NCBI GenBank assembly: GCA_963779515.1
Contig: CAVZYN010000017.1
Span: forward strand, 434,001-498,000
Reading direction: 5' to 3'
DNA: 64,000 bases
From: CAVZYN01 sp963779515
GTDB lineage: Bacteria > Pseudomonadota > Alphaproteobacteria > Rhizobiales > Hyphomicrobiaceae
The notes beneath the pieces were generated by a model. That model was not told the DNA's origin and did not search any database. It worked only from the letters and a program-made list of their open reading frames with translations. The position numbers and the translations under genes were made by a program. Positions within the stretch are counted from its first letter, which is position 1, and every line of letters starts with the position of its first letter. This document shows positions 54,650-63,469 of this stretch, piece after piece.

Positions 54650-55562
54650 GGCGTTCACTGCTCCAGCGCGTAAAGAGCGATGTCGGCAGCAGCCGCCCGG
54701 TGCCGGTTTCGACAAGCGCGAGTTCGCCGCTCTCGATCGTGCCGCCGCGCGCGCTGAGGTGCTCGCGCACCAGGCCGTCGATCGCCAGTGCAGAGGCACG
54801 GATGGCGTACGAGGTCAGAACCAGAGACGCGTGCTTGGGGGCCAGCAGCTGCGCGCAATCGGCCATCAGCGCCGGCATGTGCTGGAAGAAATCCCAGATC
54901 TCATTCTCGGGGCCGCGCCCGAACTTCGGCGGATCGACCAGCACGACATGATAGGTGCGGCCGCGGCGGACTTCGCGGGCGACGAACTTGCGCGCGTCCT
55001 CGACGATCCAGCGGATCTGCGCCTCCTGCAGCTTCGATGCCGCTTGGTTCTCTTTGGCCCAGACGATCGCTTTCTTGGACGCATCGACATGGGTGACGTC
55101 GGCGCCGGTGCGGGCCGCGATCAGCGACGCAGCACCCGTATAGGCAAAGAGATTGAGTACGCGGGCACGCTCGCCGCGCACCGACTTGATTTGATCGAGC
55201 ATCCACTGCCAATGCGGCAGCTGCTCGGGAAAAAATCCAAGATGGCGAAAGTTCATGAGGCGGCACTGCAGCGTGACATCGAGGACGTGCGCCGGCCAGG
55301 TCTCCGGCAGCGGCTTCACGAAGCGCCAGCGGCCGCCGTCGCCCTCTTCGTCGCCCTTCTCGTTCTTGAAGGTTGCATCGGCGCGCAGCCAGACGTTCGG
55401 AACCAGCTGCGGTTTCCAGAGCGCCTGCGGCTCCGGACGGTCGAACGCGTAGCGGCCAAACCGTTCGAGTTTTCGCCCGTGCCCGGAATCGAGGAGCGCA
55501 TAGTCCTTGAAGCCCACGGTCGTGAGCAGAGACAGCGCGGTGGGAGGGGGCAACGACGGCAT
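54642..55562 (-). CDS. RlmI/RlmK-like class I methyltransferase
   Basis: This is a 306-residue SAM methyltransferase. VLNLFAYTGAASLIAARTGADVTHVDASKKAIVWAKEN is the SAM-binding core. HVVLVDPPKFGRG carries the DPPK motif seen in RlmI/RlmK (23S rRNA m5C1962 / m7G2069) and related enzymes. No N-terminal PUA domain is apparent, unlike RlmI. It is coupled by overlap to the TrmH-family gene, forming a small RNA-modification operon. Confidence 0.85.
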   Translation of the reverse strand: MPSLPPPTALSLLTTVGFKDYALLDSGHGRKLERFGRYAFDRPEPQALWKPQLVPNVWLRADATFKNEKGDEEGDGGRWRFVKPLPETWPAHVLDVTLQCRLMNFRHLGFFPEQLPHWQWMLDQIKSVRGERARVLNLFAYTGAASLIAARTGADVTHVDASKKAIVWAKENQAASKLQEAQIRWIVEDARKFVAREVRRGRTYHVVLVDPPKFGRGPENEIWDFFQHMPALMADCAQLLAPKHASLVLTSYAIRASALAIDGLVREHLSARGGTIESGELALVETGTGRLLPTSLFTRWSSERHA

Positions 55563-55684
55563 CGGCGAAAGGGCTCACGGTCGGGTATGGTCACGGGCCG
55601 GGCACCCGCAACGCGCCCTCCTACCACACCGCCCAGCGAATTGGCAGATCAGCGCAAAAACGCGGTTGCCAAGTCTAGATCCGC

Positions 55685-55768
55685 CTCACCCTGAGCTTGT
55701 CGAAGGGTGGGCGGCCGAGGTGTCGCAGCATCCGGGCCGCTTATGGTTCGACAGGCTCACCATGAAGC
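55685..55768. repeat. Dispersed inverted repeat
   Basis: The arms CTCACCCTGAGCTTGTCGAA and TTCGACAGGCTCACCATGA are imperfect complements. This sequence type is widespread between genes in alphaproteobacteria. The rest of the 55563-55852 gap shows no gene. Confidence 0.6.
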
Positions 55769-55852
55769 GGATTGGCTGGCACTTCTTATTTGAGCGGTTC
55801 GCGAACCGCGCTATGAATTCACCTCACCCCTTCGAACGCAACCGAGGCACTT

Positions 55853-57934
55853 ATGCAAGACCGCGTCCCATTCGGCTACTCGGCGTGTCCGCATGATTGC
55901 CCGTCGACGTGTGCGCTGGAGATCGAACTGCTCGGCAACGGCCGCATCGGCAAGGTGCACGGCGCCAAGGCGAACACCTACACGGACGGCGTCATCTGCA
56001 ACAAAGTCGCGCGTTATGCCGAGCGCGTGCACCACCCCGATCGTCTGCTTTATCCACTGCGGCGCAAAGGACCGAAGGGATCGAAGCAATTCGAACGTGT
56101 GTCCTGGGACGACGCTCTCGATATTACGGCCGCCGCCTTGCTGAAAGCCGAACGTGACCATGGACCCGAGGCGGTCTGGCCCTATTATTTTGCGGGGACG
56201 ATGGGCCTCGTCATGCGTGATGGCATCAACCGGCTGCGTCACGTCAAGAAATACTCGAACCAGTATTCCTCGATCTGCACGACGCTCGCCTGGACCGGCT
56301 ACATCGCCGGAACCGGTCTGCTGGCCGGACCCGATCCGCGCGAGATGGCGAAATCCGATTTGGTCGTGATCTGGGGGACCAATCCAGTCAATACGCAGAT
56401 CAATGTCATGACGCATGCGACCAAGGCGCGCAAAGAGCGCGGCGCAAGAATTGTCGCCATCGACATCTACCAGAACGGCACGATGGAGCAGGCCGATCTG
56501 GCGCTCTGTCTGAAACCCGGCACCGACGGGGCGCTGGCATGTGCGGTGATGCACGTGCTGTTCCGCGACGGCCATGCGAACTGGCCTTATCTCGAAAAAT
56601 ATACCGACTGCCCGCGTGACCTTGAACGGCACCTGAAGAGCCGCACGCCGGAGTGGGCGAGCGCGATCACCGGGCTCGCTGTGGCCGACATCGAGACCTT
56701 TGCCAAGATGGTTGGTACGACGCCGAAATCCTATTTCCGGCTGGGCTACGGCTTTTCGCGCTCGCGCAACGGCGCGCATAATATGCACGCAGCACTTTGC
56801 ATTCCGAGCGTCACCGGTGCGTGGCTGCACGAGGGCGGCGGCGGATTCCACAACAACGGCGCGATCTTTCACTGGAACAAGACCATGATCGAGGGCAGCG
56901 ACGCCGCCGATCCCAAAGTGCGCACGCTCGACATGAGCCGCATCGGCGATGTGCTGCTCGGCAATCCGCGCGACATCGGCGAGGGCCCGCCCGTCACGGC
57001 GCTGTTCATCCAGAACATGAACCCGGTGCAGGTCGCGCCCGAGCAGCGCAAGGTGAAAGCGGGATTCGCGCGCGAGGATCTGTTCGTCTGCACGCACGAG
57101 CAGTTCATGACGGCGACGGCGGAACTTTCGGACATCGTGCTGCCGGCGACGATGTTCCTCGAGCATACCGACATCTATCAAGGCGGCGGGCATCAGCACA
57201 TTCTGCTCGGCCCGAAGCTGATCCCGGCGCCGGGCGAATGCTGGAGCAATCACGACGTTCTGGCTGGTTTGGCAAAACGCGTCGGCGCCAAGCATCCGGC
57301 GTTCGACATGACGGACGCGGAACTCTGCGATTGGACGCTGCAGAACAGCGGTTGGGGGACGCTCGACAATCTTGAAGAAAAGAAGTGGATCGATTGTCAG
57401 CCGGACTTCGAGATCGCGCACTACATCAAGGGTTTTGCCTATCCGGACGGCAAATTCCGTTTCGCGCCGGACTGGCCGAAGGTGCCAGCGACGCGCAAGT
57501 TCGATTTCGGCCTTGGCAGCGACATGCCGGCGTTGCCGGACCACTGGGATGTGATCGAGAAGGCGGACGCCGCGCATCCGTTCCGGCTCGCGACGTCGCC
57601 GTCACGCAGCTATCTCAATTCGACGTTCAACGAGATGCCTTCGAGCCGGAAACGCGAGGGCAAACCACGCGCGAAAATGCACCCCGGTGATGTCGCGCGG
57701 CTTGGACTGGCGGACGGCGCGAAAATCCGGATGGGCAACGAGCGCGGCGAGATCATCCTGCACATCGAAACGTTCGCCGGCGTGCAACAGGGAGTCGTCA
57801 TCGTCGAGGCGATCCCGCCCAACAGCGATTTCGAGAACGGCGAAGGCCTCAACACGCTGACGTCGGCGTTCATCCCGTCGCCCTACGGCGGCGCGGTGTT
57901 CCACGACAACCACGTGTGGATCAAAGCGGCGTAA
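55853..57934 (+). CDS. Molybdopterin-dependent oxidoreductase (DMSO reductase family)
   Basis: The 693 residues carry an N-terminal [4Fe-4S] motif ACPHDCPSTC with C12, C16, C20 and the fourth Cys in GVICNK at 49. The bis-MGD domain follows. Cys142 in SSICTTLAWTGY is the likely molybdenum ligand. VVIWGTNPVNTQINVMTHATKARKERGARIVAID, YGFSRSRNGAHN and LPATMFLEHTDIYQGGGHQ are conserved cofactor-binding segments. The C-terminal part (SRSYLNSTFNE, VARLGLADGAKI) is the final dinucleotide-binding domain. No signal peptide was seen, so it is probably cytoplasmic. The electron donor and substrate are unknown. Confidence 0.88.
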   Translation: MQDRVPFGYSACPHDCPSTCALEIELLGNGRIGKVHGAKANTYTDGVICNKVARYAERVHHPDRLLYPLRRKGPKGSKQFERVSWDDALDITAAALLKAERDHGPEAVWPYYFAGTMGLVMRDGINRLRHVKKYSNQYSSICTTLAWTGYIAGTGLLAGPDPREMAKSDLVVIWGTNPVNTQINVMTHATKARKERGARIVAIDIYQNGTMEQADLALCLKPGTDGALACAVMHVLFRDGHANWPYLEKYTDCPRDLERHLKSRTPEWASAITGLAVADIETFAKMVGTTPKSYFRLGYGFSRSRNGAHNMHAALCIPSVTGAWLHEGGGGFHNNGAIFHWNKTMIEGSDAADPKVRTLDMSRIGDVLLGNPRDIGEGPPVTALFIQNMNPVQVAPEQRKVKAGFAREDLFVCTHEQFMTATAELSDIVLPATMFLEHTDIYQGGGHQHILLGPKLIPAPGECWSNHDVLAGLAKRVGAKHPAFDMTDAELCDWTLQNSGWGTLDNLEEKKWIDCQPDFEIAHYIKGFAYPDGKFRFAPDWPKVPATRKFDFGLGSDMPALPDHWDVIEKADAAHPFRLATSPSRSYLNSTFNEMPSSRKREGKPRAKMHPGDVARLGLADGAKIRMGNERGEIILHIETFAGVQQGVVIVEAIPPNSDFENGEGLNTLTSAFIPSPYGGAVFHDNHVWIKAA

Positions 57935-57941
57935 CGAGTAA

Positions 57942-57986
57942 GGCCCTCACCTGCCCTTCGGGCATCCTCTCCCAGAGGGAGAGGAA
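57942..57986. repeat. REP-like hairpin
   Basis: GCCCTTCGGGC and CTCTCCCAGAGGGAGAG form two small hairpins just after the oxidoreductase stop. The composition matches the CCTCTCCC-type repeats elsewhere in the window. Confidence 0.5.
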
Positions 57987-58020
57987 TGAAACAACGACGA
58001 TGGGAGAAGGATGAAGACGA

Positions 58021-58496
58021 TTACAACGCCTTCGCTTTGCCCTGTGTGACGCTGGCGTCTGTCTCGGCTTCGACGATGAAGCGGACGGGGCGGGCAGTGG
58101 GCTCGCCGACGACGATGCAGGTGACGGCATGGAGCCCGACCGAGGCGGCATCGGCGACGCGCGAGGCGTCGGCGCATGCAGCGCCCGGACGTCGACGACT
58201 TCGAGGGTGCGTTCGCGGCCGTCGCCGCCTTTGACGGTGATGCGGTCACCTATTGTCATCGGCCCCGCAAATGGGGCAATCACGTCCGTCGAGTCGGACT
58301 TTGAGAGCCAAAACCCGCCATCAGCCGATCCCGCCGTTCGGGTCATGTCCAGAACGCTGGTATCGATCGCTCGCGTCCGGAGCGCCTCGGCGAATGCGCC
58401 CTCGACAGAGGAGCCACTGAGGCCTGCCAGCGCGGCGATCCCCAACACGGCCCCAAATCCGAGGCCCATTCCCAGACCCAACCGCCGTCGCATCAT
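58021..58496 (-). pseudogene. Exported protein of unknown function, split by a frame change
   Basis: From ATG 58496 the frame gives MMRRRLGLGMGLGFGAVLGIAALAGLSG, an N-terminal membrane anchor, followed by FAEALRTRAIDTSVLDMTRTAGSADGGFWLSKSD and DRITVKGGDGRERTLEVVDVRAL. It then turns into low-quality Pro/Ser/Arg-rich sequence. Another frame picks up as DASRVADAASVGLHAVTCIVVGEPTARPVRFIVEAE to a stop at 58021. A single missing base near 58165-58175 would restore a protein of about 158 residues. The family was not recognised. Confidence 0.65.
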
Positions 58497-58586
58497 GGTC
58501 GTACCCTCGCTGTTCCGCCGCGCGTCACCCTTATATGGACTGATTACGGCGGAGTGTGGAGGAGGGATCATATCCCAAAAGCAGGA

Positions 58587-58943
58587 TTAACCCCTCCTCC
58601 CACCCTCGCGCCGCGGGGAGGCGTACACGCGGCGGAGATAGCGCAGAATGGCAAGATTGAAGGCCGTCAGCAGGGAAATCCCGAGGGCGAACAGGGTCAG
58701 ATGAACCGGGCTTACGCCGCGCAAGCCGGATGACCCGACGAAGTCCTGTTGTACCGGCAGGGAGACGAGCCCGATCGACTCAGTCAGCACGGTCTGGAAT
58801 TTGATGGCGGGAACGGCGCTGCTCGGCTCCACCCCAATCAGGCTCGCGATGGCCACGAACACCACCAACGTCAGAAGGAAGTCGCGCGCGACCCGCACCA
58901 TATTGGCATTGAAACTCAAAACCTGCTTATGAGACCCCGTCAT
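58587..58943 (-). CDS. Small membrane protein of unknown function
   Basis: This is a 118-residue protein with two hydrophobic segments: FLLTLVVFVAIASLIGV near residues 22-38 and LTLFALGISLLTAFNLAILRYL near 80-102. A periplasmic loop containing FQTVLTESIGLVSLPVQQDFVGSSGLRG lies between them. A charged tail RREGGRRG follows. The ATG at 58943 is used. No family was recognised. It is divergent from the tctC-type gene, with a gap of about 245 bases that has no other visible feature. Confidence 0.65.
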   Translation of the reverse strand: MTGSHKQVLSFNANMVRVARDFLLTLVVFVAIASLIGVEPSSAVPAIKFQTVLTESIGLVSLPVQQDFVGSSGLRGVSPVHLTLFALGISLLTAFNLAILRYLRRVYASPRREGGRRG

Positions 58944-59188
58944 CGTATTGTCCCTCTTGGTTTTGCCCGCAGTTTGCCCGCACCGGCATTGCTTCGTCGT
59001 TGGGCCAAATCCACCAGTTGAGTTGGGCAAGCGTTTGCCCGGCGTGTGGCATCGACTGCCTTAGTGCTGTTCAATTCTACTTTCGGCGCAGGTGTGGCGT
59101 GCTGACAACGGTTTTTCTTTCCCTGGCGCATAGCGGCACGCTGGCGCTAGAACCACCGCAACAACACGCCAAAACCGAGGAAACGCCC

Positions 59189-60184
59189 GTGCCAAAAATC
59201 AACTCCACGCTGTCACGCCGCACATTTATCGCCGGGTCGGCAACGGGCCTTATCGCAAGTCCCGCGCTCGTGCGCGCGCAAGCGGCGTGGCCCGTCCAGC
59301 AGATCACGCTGGTGGCGCCGTTTCCCGCCGGCGGCACGGTCGATCAGTTCTGCCGGATGGTGCAGCCGGGGCTCGGCGCCAAACTCGGCGCGACGATCAT
59401 TGTCGAGAACAAGCCGGGCGCGCAGGGCTCGATCGGCGCGGCGCAAGTTGCCAAGGCCAAGCCCGATGGCAGTTCGTGGCTGTTCGTGTTCGATACGCAC
59501 GCGGTCAATCCGGCGCTGCAAACACTGCCGTTCGATACCGAGAAGGATCTGGAGCCGGTGCTGCTGATCGGCACGTCGCCGCACATTCTCGTGTGCCATC
59601 CCGACAAGCCGTGGAAGTCGTTTGCGGACATCATGGAAGGCGCGAAGAAAGATCCGGGCAAGATCAACTATGGTTCGATCGGAACGGGGAGCCTCGGGCA
59701 CCTGACGGGCGTACTGTTGACCAAGCGTGCTGGCATTCAGATGACGCACGTACCGTTCCGCGGTGGTGGTCCGCTGTTAAACGACACGGTCGCCGGTCAC
59801 ATCGACACTGGCATGGCGTCGAGCGCGCTCTACAATCAGCAAATCGGCGGCGGTACCTTGCGTCCGCTGATCCAGACCGGCGCCAGCCGCGCCGGCAACG
59901 CCAAGAACACGCCGACGGCGATCGAACTCGGCTACACGGGTTTTGAGAGCTACGCGTGGTGGGGCGTGTTCGGGCCCAAGGGGACGCCTGCGGAGCTGGT
60001 CGACAAGATGCGCGCGACATTGATCGAGATTTTGAAGGAGCCGGTGCCCTACAAGCAGGTGACCGAGAATATGCAGATCACGCCGACGTTCGGCGGGCCT
60101 GCAGAATTGCGTGCATGGCTCACCGGTCAGATGAAGCTGTGGGGCGAGGTCGTCCGCGAAAACGGCATCAAGGCGGGGAACTAG
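59189..60184 (+). CDS. Tripartite tricarboxylate transporter substrate-binding protein (BugT/TctC)
   Basis: This is a 331-residue periplasmic binding protein of the Bug family. GTG 59189 is supported by CGAGG eight bases upstream. A twin-arginine-like signal SRRTFIAGSATGLIAS precedes it. Family motifs are ITLVAPFPAGGTVDQFCRMV, ENKPGAQGSIGAAQVAKAKPDG, INYGSIGTGSLGHLTGVL, MTHVPFRGGGPLLNDTVAGHID and WWGVFGPKGTPAELVDKM. It delivers a carboxylate to a TctAB pair. No tctAB follows directly, so it is an extra receptor that may use the set at 62.9-64 kb or one elsewhere. Confidence 0.9.
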   Translation: MPKINSTLSRRTFIAGSATGLIASPALVRAQAAWPVQQITLVAPFPAGGTVDQFCRMVQPGLGAKLGATIIVENKPGAQGSIGAAQVAKAKPDGSSWLFVFDTHAVNPALQTLPFDTEKDLEPVLLIGTSPHILVCHPDKPWKSFADIMEGAKKDPGKINYGSIGTGSLGHLTGVLLTKRAGIQMTHVPFRGGGPLLNDTVAGHIDTGMASSALYNQQIGGGTLRPLIQTGASRAGNAKNTPTAIELGYTGFESYAWWGVFGPKGTPAELVDKMRATLIEILKEPVPYKQVTENMQITPTFGGPAELRAWLTGQMKLWGEVVRENGIKAGN

Positions 60185-60209
60185 CATTCTCATTCATTCA
60201 AATAGTGCC

Positions 60210-60366
60210 GTCGTCATCCCGGACCATCGCGCGGCACGCGCGTGCAGATTCGGGACCCAGCACAAGACTTGCCGAAGGCACGATGTTCTGAGCCTTCGGC
60301 GCTCTTTCCGCTGGATCCCGGCTCTCGTCGCTGCTGGCGTGCAGCGCCTCGGCCGGGACGGACGAT
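60210..60366. repeat. Dispersed intergenic repeat
   Basis: GTCGTCATCCCGG near the left end and CCGGGACGGACGATG near the right end form imperfect inverted arms, and CTGGATCCCGG lies in the middle. The sequence type is common in alphaproteobacterial intergenic DNA. It fills most of the gap between the binding protein and HAD genes. Confidence 0.55.
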
Positions 60367-60392
60367 GAAATAGTCAAGTGACAGAACGCAAA

Positions 60393-61049
60393 ATGGCTCA
60401 AATCCTCATCTTCGATTTCGACGGCGTGATCGCGGACAGTGAGACGCTGGCGAATACGTTGCTCGCCGATTTTCTGACGGCCGAAGGGAAGCCGACGACG
60501 CTCGAGGACTCGATGCGGCTCTTCATGGGGCGCCGCTGGTCCGACAATATACCGCGTCTCGAGGCGCATCTCGGCCGCACGTGGACCGCCGACATGGAGG
60601 CGCGGCATCGGCAGAATTCGCGCGTGCGCATGCGCGCCGAGGTGGAGCCAGTCGCGGGCGTGCTCGCCTTCATCGCGGCCAAACCGGCCATGCCCAAAGC
60701 GATTGCTTCATCGAGCTCGATCGAGTGGTTGACGGACACCACGCGCCGCTTCGGTATCCACAACACGTTCGAGAATCGTCTGTTCAGCGGCACGCAGGTG
60801 CCGAATGGCAAGCCCGCGCCGGATCTCTTTCTGCACGCCGCGCAAGGCCTCGCCGCCGATCCAAAGGCGTGCATCGTGATCGAGGATAGCCCGGCCGGCA
60901 TCACCGCCGCCCGCGCTGCCGGCATGACGGCGATCGGCCTGCTTGCCGGATCACATATTCGTCCGGGCCATGCGGAAAAACTCGTAGCGGCCGGCGCGCA
61001 TCATTTGTGCGAGAGCTATGCGGACGTCGCGCGCATTCTCGGTGTCTGA
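60393..61049 (+). CDS. HAD-family phosphatase (beta-phosphoglucomutase-like)
   Basis: This is a 218-residue haloacid-dehalogenase-like hydrolase of subfamily IA. ILIFDFDGVIADSE carries the nucleophile DXD, AIASSSSIEWL gives the Ser/Thr of motif II, NGKPAPDLFLHAAQGL gives the Lys, and CIVIEDSPAGITAARAAGM the acidic pair. A cap domain lies between residues about 18 and 85. It probably acts on sugar phosphates or as a general phosphatase. ATG 60393 is taken because the conserved domain starts right after it; a GTG 15 bases upstream is possible. Confidence 0.87.
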   Translation: MAQILIFDFDGVIADSETLANTLLADFLTAEGKPTTLEDSMRLFMGRRWSDNIPRLEAHLGRTWTADMEARHRQNSRVRMRAEVEPVAGVLAFIAAKPAMPKAIASSSSIEWLTDTTRRFGIHNTFENRLFSGTQVPNGKPAPDLFLHAAQGLAADPKACIVIEDSPAGITAARAAGMTAIGLLAGSHIRPGHAEKLVAAGAHHLCESYADVARILGV

Positions 61050-61052
61050 TAC

Positions 61053-61329
61053 ATGCACGGCGAGAACCCAAGCCGATCCTGGACTGCACGCGTCTTGCCG
61101 CGCTGGCTGGTCCCGACCTGGCGGATCGAAGGCTGGGATACGTTTTCCAACCACCCCTATCCCTTGCCCGGACGGTTTTGGACCGAGTTCACAGGCGCGG
61201 CGCGCGGCGCAACGGCACTTGCGCGCGCTCGAGCGCCAGCAGCCAACAAAGACATCGGGCGGTCAATCCGGCATCCAGGATCAGGTAATGACCATTTCGC
61301 CTGAGGGCAAACGGCAGCGCGTGCTCTGA
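61053..61329 (+). pseudogene. Small basic protein of unknown function, split by a frame change
   Basis: ATG 61053, four bases after the HAD stop, gives a frame reading RWLVPTWRIEGWDTFSNHPYPLPGRFWTEF. It then becomes Ala/Arg-rich. The next frame continues ARRAAQRHLRALERQQP, then GGQSGIQDQV, to a stop at 61329. This reads as natural protein. One extra base near 61190 would give an intact protein of about 91 residues. The family is not recognised. It follows HAD so closely that the two are probably co-transcribed. Confidence 0.45.
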
Positions 61330-61409
61330 AGTTGTGCAATTCGGATTGACGTGGACGGTGCGCGCGCTTCAAAGTCGCGCCAGAAATCTAGACAAAAGTG
61401 GAGGAAATC

Positions 61410-62381
61410 ATGCTCTCGACGATGCTGCGCGCCGGCGTGGCGATCGCACTTGCGGCCTCGGCCAGCGTTGCTGTGGCTCAACAACCCGCCAAGCCTGAGT
61501 GCCTTGTCGGCGCCAAGCCGGGGGGCGGGTTCGACCTGACCTGCCGCCTCGCCGGCACCGCGCTCGCCAATGCCAAGCTGCTGGAGAAGCCGCTCGCGGT
61601 GAACTACATGGAGGGCGGTGTCGGGGCGGTGGCGATGAACCACATCGTCGGCTCGCGCCCGGCGGAAGGCGGGCTGCTGGTTGCGGCCTCGTCTGGATCG
61701 GCACTGCTGCTGGCGCAGAAAAAATTCGGCAATAATGACGAGAATTCGGTGCGCTGGGTGGCGGCGCTCGGCGCGGATTTCGGCGCGATCGTGGTTGCAG
61801 CCGACAGCCCGCATAAGACGCTGAAAGACCTCGTCGAGGCGATCAAAAAATCGCCGAACGATTTTCCGGTCGCCGGTGGCGGCGCGGTCGGTAGCCAGGA
61901 CTGGATGAAACTCGCGATGATCTGGAAAGCCGCGGGGCACGACCCCAGGACCATGCGCTACATCGCGCTGGAGGGCGGCGGTCCCGTCATCACCAATCTC
62001 CAGGGTGGGCACGTCAAGATCGGCTCGAGTGAGATCTCCGAATTCGCGCCGCATCACAAGTCTGGAAAAGTGCGCGTGCTCGCGGTGATGACCGACAAGC
62101 GCTTGCCGGGTGACGTCGCCGACGTTCCGACCGCCAAGGAGCAGGGCTATGACCTGGACTGGACCGTCTGGCGCGGCGTCTATCTCGGACCGAAGGTTTC
62201 GGACGCGGAGTATAACTGGTGGGTGGAGACGTTCGCGAAACTGCACAAGACGCCGGAGTTCGCCAAGGAGCGCGACGGACGCGGCCTGTTCCCGCTCGAT
62301 CTCACGGGGCAGGCTTTCGCGGATAAAGTGAAGGCCGATACCGTCCGATTCCGCGCGCTCGCGAAGGACGCGGGGCTCTGA
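61410..62381 (+). CDS. tctC: Tripartite tricarboxylate transporter substrate-binding protein (TctC)
   Basis: This is a 323-residue periplasmic receptor. ATG 61410 has GGAGG six bases upstream. The signal LSTMLRAGVAIALAASASVAVAQ is followed by ECLVGAKPGGGFDLTCRLAGTALANA, MEGGVGAVAMNHIVGSRP and VALEGGGPVITNLQGGHVKIGSSEISE-like segments of the Bug/TctC family. With tctB and tctA downstream it forms a carboxylate uptake system. The DUF4160/DUF2442 pair lies between it and tctB. It is only distantly related to the receptor at 59189. Confidence 0.9.
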   Translation: MLSTMLRAGVAIALAASASVAVAQQPAKPECLVGAKPGGGFDLTCRLAGTALANAKLLEKPLAVNYMEGGVGAVAMNHIVGSRPAEGGLLVAASSGSALLLAQKKFGNNDENSVRWVAALGADFGAIVVAADSPHKTLKDLVEAIKKSPNDFPVAGGGAVGSQDWMKLAMIWKAAGHDPRTMRYIALEGGGPVITNLQGGHVKIGSSEISEFAPHHKSGKVRVLAVMTDKRLPGDVADVPTAKEQGYDLDWTVWRGVYLGPKVSDAEYNWWVETFAKLHKTPEFAKERDGRGLFPLDLTGQAFADKVKADTVRFRALAKDAGL

Positions 62382-62475
62382 GGTCAACCGCCTTGAACAG
62401 CATCGGCCGCGCCATTGGAGCCAATGGCACGAGCTGCTATTTGTCGTCGCAATGTCCGAGGCCGTAGATTAACGA

Positions 62476-62736
62476 ATGCCTGAGCTATGCCGATTTTTTG
62501 GCATCATCATTGCGATGTATCATCGAGAACATGGCGTGCCGCACTTTCATGCGATTTATGGAGAGCATGATGTTACGATTGCCATCGAGACCGGTGAGGT
62601 GCTGGTTGGCAAGCTTCCAAGGCGAGCGCTTGCGCGTGTCTTGAAGTGGCGGAAACTGCATTTGGAAGAATTAAGAAGCAACTGGCAAATGGCGTTAAGG
62701 CAAAAGCCTGTTGCGAAGATAGCGCCGCTGGAGTGA
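62476..62736 (+). CDS. DUF4160 domain protein (toxin-antitoxin-like)
   Basis: This is an 86-residue protein. PELCRFFGIIIAMYHREHGVPHFHAIYGEHDVTIAIETGEVLVGKLPRR is the DUF4160 signature, with several His residues. DUF4160 genes often lie next to DUF2442 genes in pairs proposed to be toxin-antitoxin-like; the function is unproven. The codons are more AT-rich than in the flanking tct genes, which points to acquisition. The next gene starts five bases on. Confidence 0.8.
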   Translation: MPELCRFFGIIIAMYHREHGVPHFHAIYGEHDVTIAIETGEVLVGKLPRRALARVLKWRKLHLEELRSNWQMALRQKPVAKIAPLE

Positions 62737-62740
62737 CACC

Positions 62741-63007
62741 ATGATCCCACGTCTTGTCGAAGCTCGTCATCTTGGTGAGTATCGAGTCTGGTTGCGCTTC
62801 AATGACGGCGTTTTGGGTGAGCTCGATCTGGAGTCCGAGTTGTGGGGCGAAGTGTTCGAGCCGCTCAAGGATCCGAACGTGTTCGCCAAGCTCAAGGCTG
62901 ATCCGGAGCTTCATACGCTCGTGTGGCCTAACGGCGCCGATTTCTCGCCTGAATGGCTCTACGATCAGGTGAGCAAGCGGCAGGATGCAAATGCCGCAGC
63001 GGAATGA
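62741..63007 (+). CDS. DUF2442 domain protein (partner of DUF4160)
   Basis: This is an 88-residue protein. IPRLVEARHLGEYRVWLRFNDGVLGELDLESELW and LHTLVWPNGADFSPEWLYDQV are typical of DUF2442. It is the usual partner of DUF4160 and may be the antitoxin-like member. Its last bases overlap the start of tctB, so the pair has become translationally linked to the transporter. Confidence 0.8.
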   Translation: MIPRLVEARHLGEYRVWLRFNDGVLGELDLESELWGEVFEPLKDPNVFAKLKADPELHTLVWPNGADFSPEWLYDQVSKRQDANAAAE

Positions 63008-63461
63008 GGTCGACACCAGTCGCCGGAATGGCCGCATCATGGCGGCGCTGTTGCTGGCGCTGGCGGTGGTCATTGCGATCGGCGCGGCGAACATCACATT
63101 CGCGTTCTCCTCGGATCCGCTTGGGCCGCGGGCGCTGCCTTACATCCTCGCGCTGATCCTGGGGCTCTGCGCCGTTTGGTATTTTTTGCAACCGGGCGAT
63201 GCCGAACCCTGGCCTGATCGAGCGATGCTCGGCCGGGCGGCGCTGCTGATCGGGGTTACAGCCGCGGCGTGCGGCGCCATGAACGTCATCGGCTTCCCGT
63301 TTGCCGCCGTCATCATGAGCACGGTGGCGGCCTATTGCTTCGGCGCATCGGCGCGCACCGCGCTCCTGATCGCCATCGCACAGGCGGCTTTCTGGTCAAT
63401 TCTCTTCATCTACGGGCTCGGTACCTATTTGCCGACCGGCACCTTGTTCATGCGAGGCTGA
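62991..63461 (+). CDS. tctB: Tripartite tricarboxylate transporter small membrane subunit (TctB)
   Basis: This is a 156-residue protein with four hydrophobic segments (AALLLALAVVIAIGA, ALPYILALILGLCAVWYFL, AALLIGVTAAACGAMNVIGFPFAAVIMSTVAAYCF, ALLIAIAQAAFWSILFIYGLG). The order and length fit TctB. ATG 62991 is preceded by AGGA with five-base spacing; ATG 62985 is also possible. The start lies inside the DUF2442 gene. TctB pairs with TctA encoded next. Confidence 0.85.
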   Translation: MPQRNEVDTSRRNGRIMAALLLALAVVIAIGAANITFAFSSDPLGPRALPYILALILGLCAVWYFLQPGDAEPWPDRAMLGRAALLIGVTAAACGAMNVIGFPFAAVIMSTVAAYCFGASARTALLIAIAQAAFWSILFIYGLGTYLPTGTLFMRG

Positions 63462-63469
63462 GCGAACTC

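Noticed and set aside
55811..57577. 588-codon antisense frame across the molybdopterin oxidoreductase
   Set aside because: It is Arg/His-rich mirror of a GC-rich gene with no domain and no ribosome site.
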